From NCBI GenBank assembly GCA_963807155.1, contig CAWEAZ010000019.1:160355-224354 (forward strand): 64,000 nucleotides of DNA, read 5' to 3'. Source of the stretch: JACCZX01 sp963807155 (GTDB taxonomy: Bacteria; Pseudomonadota; Gammaproteobacteria; Burkholderiales; Burkholderiaceae_F). The stretch's first letter is position 1; each line of letters opens with the position of its first letter. Positions 61,459-64,000 of the stretch are shown piece by piece. The notes beneath the pieces are model-generated. The model worked only from the letters and a program-made list of their open reading frames with translations, had not been told where the DNA came from and did not search any database. A program made the position numbers and the translations under genes.

Positions 61459-62957
61459 CTATGCGTTCGCTTTACCGTCCGAGCGGTCGTCGGTTTCAAA
61501 CGTGTACGGCACCTCGATCGTGACGATCGTCCCGCTCGGCGAATTCGCTTCAATCGACAGTTTCGCAGCACCGCCATACAAAGCGGCCAGACGCTCTCGC
61601 ACGTTCGCCAGACCGACACCGCTGCCCGACACGCCAGCGGCTGCGAATCCCAGCCCGGAATCGGCTACCGTTACACGCAAGCGGCCATTCGAGATATCAG
61701 CTGAAATGGTCAGCGAACCGCCTTCGGGTTTGGGCTCGAGACCGTGCTTGATCGAGTTCTCAACCAGTGATTGCAACATCATCGGCGGAAACTGAGCAGA
61801 GCTCAGTCCCTGCGGGACGATCAATGAATACTGCAGCCGATCCTCCATCCTGAACTTCAATATCTCGAGGTACGAGCGGCAGAGTTGAACTTCCTTGCCG
61901 AGCGTGGTCGAGCCTTCTCGCATTTGCGGTAATGCCGCGCGCAGGTACTGGATCAAACTCTTCTGCATCTTCGAAGCGGTCGAGGGTGCGGTTTCGATCA
62001 GGTAGTCGACCGACGCAAGTGTGTTGAACAGAAAGTGCGGCTCCACCTGCGCCTGCATTGTTTTCAGCTGCGCTTCGGCAAGTTGCCGTTTCAGACTCTC
62101 TTCGGCCGCGGTTTCAGTCGCGGCTTCAGCGCGCCGTTCGGCGCGCTTTTTTCCGCCGAGTACCACCTTGACGATGATGCCCGCCATGATCAGCAGCATC
62201 ACGAAACTCATCAGCCAATCGCCGGTTTTCTCGCGGTAATGGCGCGTCTCGCGCGCGATCTGCCGCTCGATCTGCTTCTCGACGATCTCTTCGATCTGAT
62301 CGCGCGCTTTGTCGAGTGCCAACGCGAGTTGTTGCGGATCTTGGGTGAACTCAGGGCTGATTCTTACCGTGTGCCCGTCTTCCTCGACCGTGACACCCGG
62401 CTCCTCGTCTGACGTCTCCGCGTCCGATTTTTCTTGCGTTCGGGTGGATTTCTCTCGACGCGAACACCCTTTTCGTCGATCACGACCGCCACGCGCTTGT
62501 CCTTGTCGCCGGCCATGATGCGCAAACCCTTGTCGTCGATCTTCACACTGGGCTCGCCTTCCGCATGCGGCGACGGCGACTTCTTTTCGCTGGGCGCCTG
62601 GATCCGCACGCCATCCGGTGCGACCTGCAAGTTGACCTGAACGCGATCTTTGCCCTCGCCCATTTTCACGACGACCACAGGCTCGGAGTCATAGAAAACG
62701 TTGTCGGCAATGGCGCCGACGATCAGCAAAAGAAATGCGACGAAAAAGAACTTGGCCCAACCTACGGTTGCGAGCCAGTCGCCAATGCGGGCGCCGATAC
62801 TCTTAATCGTCGGTGCCGATGCGCGCCCGGCATCGGCTGCTGCACCGCGAGTCCATGCGAATGCGCTACTCCAGCGCGATCTGCGTGGAGCCGTTGGCCC
62901 CGTCGGAGGCGTGTCTGCCGATGCTGAAGGATTGTCGGTGCTGTTTTCGGTTGTCAT
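61459..62957 (-). CDS. LytS/AlgZ-type sensor histidine kinase, frameshifted
   Basis: Two frames join to about 499 residues if one A is restored in the AAAAA run near 62430 (KKKSDAETSDEEPGVTVEEDG across the break). Layout: ~65-residue cytosolic N-terminus, TM1 (66-85), an extracytoplasmic domain of ~160 residues rich in charged beta-repeats (VKIDDKGLRIM, VVIDEKGVRVE), a helix, TM2 (WLMSFVMLLIMAGIIVKVVL), coiled coil, His_kinase domain with the phospho-acceptor near H308 (QVEPHFLFNTL), and HATPase (LVENSIKHGLEP, GSGVGLANVRERL). Most LytS/AlgZ kinases have several TMs and no such domain. Partner of the LytTR regulator. Confidence 0.87.
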
Positions 62958-62965
62958 ACAGGCAC

Positions 62966-62993
62966 TTTATAAGCCGTCGTGCATTAACACCAA
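62966..62993 (-). promoter_or_regulatory. Possible promoter of the sensor kinase operon
   Basis: TTGGTG, 16 bases, TATAAA on the minus strand; the start would lie only 2-3 bases before the ATG at 62957. Moderate match. Confidence 0.4.
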
Positions 62994-63065
62994 TTTGCTG
63001 CGACAGATTGCACTTATCGATCAACAGACTGCACAAATCGCGACTGGACGGCAACGCAATTCCAC

Positions 63066-63094
63066 AAATAAAAAGGCCCGGACTTGCCGGGCCT
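63066..63094 (-). terminator. Rho-independent terminator
   Basis: 8-bp perfect stem AGGCCCGG / CCGGGCCT, five-base loop, then TTTTTATTT on the minus strand. It ends the transcript of the small secreted gene and separates it from the sensor kinase. Confidence 0.88.
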
Positions 63095-63118
63095 CTGGTG
63101 CGATGGAAAACCTGAGCT

Positions 63119-63341
63119 CTAAAGCGCCGCCTTGGGTGCCTGCTCGCAAGCCGCTGAAAGCTGCGACGTCGGATGCAGCTTTACGACAACAGGTTCAAGA
63201 TGAATCACCTGCAGAGGCTCGAACTCTCGTCGGCGCCCGCTCCTCGCGTAACGCACCGCCCGCTGTGGCGACCAATCCAAGTCCGAAGACTGCGGCGAGT
63301 GCCGCGCTCAGAATGCGAATCGAGTGGGATGTGCGGTACAT
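63119..63341 (-). CDS. Small secreted protein of unknown function, frameshifted
   Basis: ATG at 63341, signal peptide (MYRTSHSIRILSAALAAVFG, cleavage near ATA), then a frame break around 63258-63262 (one extra base in GCGGGCGGTG). In the joined frame the mature part reads AVRYARSGRRREFEPLQVIHL, then EPVVVKLHPTSQLSAACEQA and ends PKAAL, followed by a stop and the terminator 25 bases on: about 73 residues. Basic N-terminal half of the mature part, one Cys. I do not recognise it. Monocistronic and divergent from hppD. Confidence 0.55.
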
Positions 63342-63594
63342 GGTGTTCTCCTTCGTTGCGTTGCGTTCCGTCTGTGTTGTAACGAACTGTAGGGAGTCGG
63401 CCCGCACAATGCGATCGGAGTGCGACGAAGTGCGCAAATGGTGGAGCGAACTGCAAGCTCGCGGAACGGCCGGAGTGAATCGCCCGCTGGTGCGACGAAA
63501 TGTTCAGCGTGGTAGCAGGCCGGTCAGACCGTCGCCATTTGCGGCAGAATTCTTGCTGTAGTGAGTGTCGCGCGAAGTCAATAGGGAGATTGCG
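63342..63594. other. Divergent region between the small secreted gene and hppD
   Basis: 253 bases. No credible gene; open frames on both strands have random composition. Must carry promoters in both directions, but I find no convincing pair of boxes. Confidence 0.5.
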
Positions 63595-64000
63595 ATGCAA
63601 TTCACCGGCTGGGACAACCCGATGGGCACCGATGGCTTCGAGTTCATCGAATACGCCGCGCCCGATCCGGCGGCGCTGGGCAATCTGTTCGAAACGATGG
63701 GTTTTTTGGCAGTGGCCAGACACCGCCACAAGAACGTAACGCTGTACCGGCAAGGCGGGGTCAACTTCATCATCAACGCTGAGCCCGATTCGTTTGCGCA
63801 ACGCTTCGCGCGCCTTCACGGACCGTCGATTTGCGCGATCGCGTTTCGCGTGCGCGATGCGGCACAGGCGTACCGCCGCGCGCTCGAACTTGGCGCCTGG
63901 GGATTCGACTCACAATCGGGCCCGATGGAGTTGAACATCCCGGCGATCAAGGGCATCGGCGATTCCTTGCTTTATTTCGTCGACCGCTGGCGCGGCAAGA
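63595..64000 (+). CDS. hppD: 4-hydroxyphenylpyruvate dioxygenase, 5' part (runs off window)
   Basis: Converts 4-hydroxyphenylpyruvate to homogentisate in tyrosine breakdown; Fe(II) dioxygenase. The first 135 residues are here: MQFTGWDNPMGTDGFEFIEY, NVTLYRQGGVNFIINAEPDS, the LHGPSICAIAFRV strand, and AIKGIGDSLLYFVDR. This is the N-terminal half of the double vicinal-oxygen-chelate fold; the iron ligands lie mostly beyond the window. ATG with GGGAG eight bases ahead. Confidence 0.95.
   Translation, partial: MQFTGWDNPMGTDGFEFIEYAAPDPAALGNLFETMGFLAVARHRHKNVTLYRQGGVNFIINAEPDSFAQRFARLHGPSICAIAFRVRDAAQAYRRALELGAWGFDSQSGPMELNIPAIKGIGDSLLYFVDRWRGK

Overview
The window is a GC-rich betaproteobacterial chromosome segment, most likely from Burkholderiales or a close relative. 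The evidence is gene order (pilMNOPQ-aroK-aroB-dgt-gltB-gltD-mla; lptM-lysA diverging from cyaY; tRNA-Tyr/Gly/Thr-tuf-tRNA-Trp-secE-nusG-rplKAJL-rpoBC-str-S10-spc-alpha), the 127-residue L7/L12, the long RpsC tail and the style of the proteins. I see no phage, insertion sequence, CRISPR array or clearly foreign block.

Left third (1-24.6 kb). An incomplete mlaF (phospholipid-transport ATPase) is followed by a small metal-type envelope cluster (MerT-like membrane protein, secreted CxxC heavy-metal domain, beta-barrel-like protein, Cys-rich secreted protein). Next come gltD, a small membrane gene and gltB (glutamate synthase), then dgt, aroB, aroK and the type IV pilus operon pilMNOPQ, all on the minus strand. 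Facing them on the plus strand are mrcA (PBP1A), lptM-lysA, ysxC and hemB, alternating with minus-strand cyaY, a cytochrome c4 and cutA. The convergent pairs have only a few bases between stop codons.

Middle (24.6-59.9 kb). This is one unbroken minus-strand run of the translation and transcription machinery: tRNA-Tyr, -Gly, -Thr, tuf2, tRNA-Trp, secE, nusG, rplK, rplA, rplJ, rplL, rpoB, rpoC, rpsL, rpsG, fusA, tuf1, the S10 operon, the spc operon with secY, infA, rpmJ, and the alpha operon ending in rpoA, rplQ, cutA. Two very good sigma-70 promoters can be read directly: one before tRNA-Tyr and one between rpoC and rpsL. The rpsL promoter is followed at once by a terminator-like hairpin.

The most unusual structure is at 51.9-55.6 kb. 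About 1.86 kb (rplJ leader, rplJ, rplL and the first ~200 codons of rpoB) is present twice in tandem. The two copies differ almost only at synonymous sites, and their junction is dense with single-base gaps. I read this as two strain haplotypes joined by the assembler rather than a real duplication, but it can be tested.

Right end (59.9-64 kb). A GNAT acetyltransferase that may be read from a leaderless mRNA, a LytTR response regulator with a two-TM LytS/AlgZ-type sensor kinase, a small secreted protein with its own terminator, and the start of hppD.

Single-base frameshifts interrupt many genes that cannot be dispensable (secY, rpoC, ysxC, hemB, lysA, gltD and others), often in short homopolymers. 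The simplest explanation is residual long-read error, so I annotate these as whole genes with a marked frameshift. I did not find a convincing new biological system. The best leads for new biology are the sensor kinase's extracytoplasmic domain, the rpsL leader hairpin, the repeated intergenic hairpin element and the metal-type cluster behind gltD.
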